From assembly GCA_038900335.1 (NCBI GenBank), contig JBBMRB010000032.1:1-5474 (forward strand): a stretch of DNA of 5,474 nt. Reading direction: 5' to 3'. This document shows positions 3,439-5,474 of the stretch, piece after piece. Within the stretch, counting starts at the first letter, position 1. Each line of letters begins with the position of its first letter. Origin of the DNA: Rs1 sp038900335. Its GTDB lineage: Bacteria; Pseudomonadota; Gammaproteobacteria; Pseudomonadales; Balneatricaceae. Made by a program: the position numbers and the translations under genes. The notes under the pieces were generated by a model. That model ran no database searches and was not told the origin of the DNA. It saw nothing but the letters and a program-made list of their open reading frames with translations.

Positions 3439-5474
3439 TCACAAATTGTTGTTATAGACAGTATTATAGATGATACAGAACCTGAATTAGGAATTGTTGC
3501 CAATGGTTCACCCACTAATGATATAACACCAACTTTAAACGGTAGATTGGATTTACCTTTAAAAAGTGACGAAAAACTTTTTGTTTTTAGAGATGACGTA
3601 AAAATAGGGGAAGCAGCTGTCAGTGGCTCTGGACTTAACGTCATTTGGAACTTTACCGATAACGATCCGAGTAATCCATTAGTTGATGGTGAGAATTATA
3701 CATACAAGGTGCAGGTAGTTGATACTGCAGGTAATGAAGGTAATGAATCTAACACGTACAGTATTTCTATAGATACACAAAAGCCAGAGCAACTAGTAAC
3801 CATCGATAAAGCAGTTGATAATGAAAATGGTATATCAGATCTTAATTCTGGTGATACAACTGATGACACATCGCCACAACTGATGGGTACTATTGATAGG
3901 CCAATGGATAACGATAGCGTTTTAAATGTTATCCGTAACGGCCAAGTGATCGGCCAAGCAATTATTGATAATAGTGACCCTGATAATATCACTTGGCAAT
4001 TTACTGATTCAAACTTAGCTGATGGTTCAAATAATACTTATCAAGTACAAGTTGAAGATGCCGCTAGTAATTTGGGTACTATTTCAAATGAGTTTATACT
4101 AAATGTAGATACAACAGCACCTGTACAATATATCCAGATTACCCATGCTATCGATGATGAAGGTGATTTGATTAATTTGTCTAGCGGAGACACAACAAAC
4201 GATATTTCTCCTGAATTAATTGGTTTTATAAGTAAACCATTATTAATCGGAGAAAGTATTGATGTCTATCAAAATGACATATTGATAGGTAAAGCTACAA
4301 TTGATGATTCTAATCCCGCTAATATTACTTGGTCTTACGATCTTTCTGGTCTAAGTGATGGCAATAGCTATAATTATCAAGTTCAAGTTGTAGATCAAGC
4401 TGGTTTAACTGGCGATATATCAAATACATTCGTGCTAAAGCTTGACACAACTAACCCTTTAGAAAGCGCTATCATAGACTCAATATTTGATAATGTTGAA
4501 AATACAGGGCATGTTGCTTCAGGTGGTTATACTGATGATGAGTCTCCTCAAGTCAGAGGGTCATTATCTGCAGATTTAGCTAATGGTGAAGTGTTAGTTG
4601 TTTGGCGAAACGGTAGTGAAATTGGCAATGCTACGATTAACTCATCTGATCCTAGCAATATTAGATGGACTTTTGATGATTTTGGTTTAGGCGAAAATAA
4701 TACTTACGAATATGAAGTACAAGTAAAAGATTTGGCAGGAAACTTAGGCCCTATTTCAAATACTTACTCTATTACTATCGATACAGAAATACCACAGCAA
4801 GATGCTGTTATTACCCATGCATTAGATAATGTGGGCGAACATTTAACATTACTATCTGGAGATAAAACTGACGATCAATCACCTGAACTAGTAGGGACTT
4901 TGTCAGGGCCTCTAGCGGCTAATGAAAGTTTAGATGTAGTGAGAAACGGTCAGTTAATTGGTCAGGCAGTTATCGATGACAGTGATCCCGGTAATATTAC
5001 TTGGCACTTTAATGACGAAAATTTAGATAATGGTGGCGTATATAACTACAAGGTTAGAGTGACAGATGCAGCGAACAACCTTGGCTCATTTTCTGATTCA
5101 TTTAAAATAATCATCGATGTCACACAGCCGGCACCGACTATTACAGATGTCAGCGATAATATTGGTGATGAGCAAGGCAGTATCGCACAGGGCGGTACAA
5201 CAGATGATGCGATGCCAACCATCACCGGTAGCGGTGAAGCAGGCAGTATCATTACCTTGCTGGATAATGGGGAAGTGGTTGGCACCGGTATTGTTGATGG
5301 ATCCGGCAACTGGTCGATAGAGCCTGAGTTACCATTATTAGAGGGCAGTCATAGCTTCACGGCGATCAGTACAGATGCCGCCGGCAATGCCTCTGATCCA
5401 AGTGCAGCACGTACACTTGTGCTCGATATCCCAGGGCCAAATGCACCGGCCATTGATGCAGTCATTGATGATCA
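2737..5474 (+). CDS. Giant Ig-like repeat adhesin, N-terminal part (3' end outside window)
   Basis: From ATG 2737 the frame is open to the window edge: 912 codons plus two bases with no stop. It begins MGNSTYIEIINNDEYVNRAE and has no signal peptide, membrane segment or cysteine. Residues 1-124 and 125-234 are two Ig-like domains ending DTTPP and DNSPP. Residues 235-350 form a 116-residue Ig-like unit. Residues 351-798 are four units of exactly 112 residues. From 799 a different Ig-like class begins. Lack of a signal peptide fits T1SS export by a C-terminal signal, which would lie outside the window. I see no LapA-like N-terminal retention module or BapA-type prefix. Repeat motifs match those of the upstream gene, so the two are probably paralogues. 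The likely role is cell-surface or matrix adhesion. It is probably transcribed separately, because a hairpin and 330 bases precede it. Confidence 0.92.
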   Translation, partial: MGNSTYIEIINNDEYVNRAEIGDSSQTNSNLRVKLTIPEGARIGEYLSITVNGPNGLKGFVHQLVVNDFIDGVVNIPIPTSNVIGDDGSFIDGAYTLSMTVLNEFGAAAQISGNATFTLDTTPPELPISVTIVTGDDDVLSESELTTEVGIQIGIPESAVVGDVLEIDVDGDGVPEVIHEITATEPGTTILINIQGDEFLVDNDQVIASVVIKDFLGNANTAVTATVDVDNSPPSQIVVIDSIIDDTEPELGIVANGSPTNDITPTLNGRLDLPLKSDEKLFVFRDDVKIGEAAVSGSGLNVIWNFTDNDPSNPLVDGENYTYKVQVVDTAGNEGNESNTYSISIDTQKPEQLVTIDKAVDNENGISDLNSGDTTDDTSPQLMGTIDRPMDNDSVLNVIRNGQVIGQAIIDNSDPDNITWQFTDSNLADGSNNTYQVQVEDAASNLGTISNEFILNVDTTAPVQYIQITHAIDDEGDLINLSSGDTTNDISPELIGFISKPLLIGESIDVYQNDILIGKATIDDSNPANITWSYDLSGLSDGNSYNYQVQVVDQAGLTGDISNTFVLKLDTTNPLESAIIDSIFDNVENTGHVASGGYTDDESPQVRGSLSADLANGEVLVVWRNGSEIGNATINSSDPSNIRWTFDDFGLGENNTYEYEVQVKDLAGNLGPISNTYSITIDTEIPQQDAVITHALDNVGEHLTLLSGDKTDDQSPELVGTLSGPLAANESLDVVRNGQLIGQAVIDDSDPGNITWHFNDENLDNGGVYNYKVRVTDAANNLGSFSDSFKIIIDVTQPAPTITDVSDNIGDEQGSIAQGGTTDDAMPTITGSGEAGSIITLLDNGEVVGTGIVDGSGNWSIEPELPLLEGSHSFTAISTDAAGNASDPSAARTLVLDIPGPNAPAIDAVIDD
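3439..5130 (+). repeat. Ig-like repeat array: one 348-bp unit plus four exact 336-bp units
   Basis: Units are 3439-3786 (116 residues), then 3787-4122, 4123-4458, 4459-4794 and 4795-5130, each 112 residues. Boundaries are set at the proline of the D-T-x-x-P linker (DTQKP, DTTAP, DTTNP, DTEIP, DVTQP). Shared positions in the four equal units are T(D/N)D-x-SP, a strand of the form (R/Q)N-x-x-x-IG-x-A-x-I, (D/N)P-x-NI-x-W, and a Y-x-(V/Y)-x-V strand followed by a D-x-A turn. The DNA of the units is diverged rather than identical, so the array is old or has been diversified. The proteins would form a stiff rod of calcium-stabilised beta sandwiches; that last point is family knowledge. Confidence 0.85.
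5131..5474 (+). repeat. GC-rich Ig-like unit of a second class (BIg type), array continues past the edge
   Basis: From APTITDVSDNIG the repeat changes type: GTTDDAMPTITGSGEAGS, a strand LLDNGEVVGTGIVD, GSGNWSIEPE, LLEGSHSFTAISTDAAGN and LVLDIPGP. The unit is about 103 residues, and the next one begins APAIDAVIDD at the edge. This is the common bacterial Ig-like repeat class with the consensus TDD-x-x-P-x-(I/L)-x-G, G-x-W-x, and DG/EG-x-(H/Y)-x-F-x-A-x-(S/A)-x-DAAGN. G+C rises to about half here (127 of 240 bases at 5221-5460) against a third in the preceding array (78 of 240 at 4141-4380). Confidence 0.8.

Noticed and set aside
3787..5130. CRISPR-like or satellite DNA array
   Set aside because: The 336-bp periodicity is protein-coding, with conserved residues and diverged DNA. 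There are no short identical repeats with unique spacers.
5117..5320. A 67-codon plus-strand frame in an alternative phase, and a similar one at 68-277
   Set aside because: Both overlap the strongly supported Ig-like frame and show no recognisable protein features.

Overview
The window holds parts of two very large, tandem, same-strand genes for modular, repeat-rich surface or secreted proteins of the type I secretion (T1SS) giant-adhesin class. A 330-base AT-rich intergenic region separates them. Neither gene is complete here: the first enters from the left edge and ends at 2406, and the second starts at 2737 and is still open at the right edge. Nothing on the minus strand looks like a real gene; its open frames are shadows of the two plus-strand genes.

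Organism (inference): Asp/Asn/Ser-rich, cysteine-free, Ig-like repeat proteins with a C-terminal T1SS-type tail, low G+C over most of the window, and a Shine-Dalgarno-led start suggest a gammaproteobacterium, plausibly a marine or aquatic one (Vibrio/Shewanella/Psychromonas-like). The genus cannot be fixed from this window.

Layout. 1-2406: C-terminal 801 codons of adhesin 1, in the order Ig-like repeats (1-540), an unusually long Ig-like domain (541-1038), an EF-hand-like calcium-binding module (about 1039-1545), a further beta-sandwich domain (about 1561-1902), an acidic linker (1903-2205), and a putative T1SS C-terminal secretion domain (2206-2403). 2407-2736: intergenic region with a 14-bp perfect hairpin (probable terminator), A-tracts, a TGTAC-N4-GTACA dyad, three TTCATT copies at exact 11-bp spacing, a weak promoter candidate, and the ribosome-binding site of gene 2. 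2737-5474: N-terminal 912 codons of adhesin 2, starting directly with two Ig-like domains, then one 116-residue Ig-like unit, then four consecutive units of exactly 112 residues, then a different and much more GC-rich Ig-like class from about 5131 to the edge.

How they relate: the two proteins use the same repeat family. The domain just upstream of the linker and secretion tail of protein 1 also resembles the first domain of protein 2. This points to duplication and module exchange between neighbouring adhesin genes. The most notable signals are this shared, shuffled architecture, the sharp coincidence of repeat-class change and G+C change at about 5131, and the absence of any recognisable N-terminal retention or export module in protein 2. 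I see nothing that demonstrates a wholly new system.
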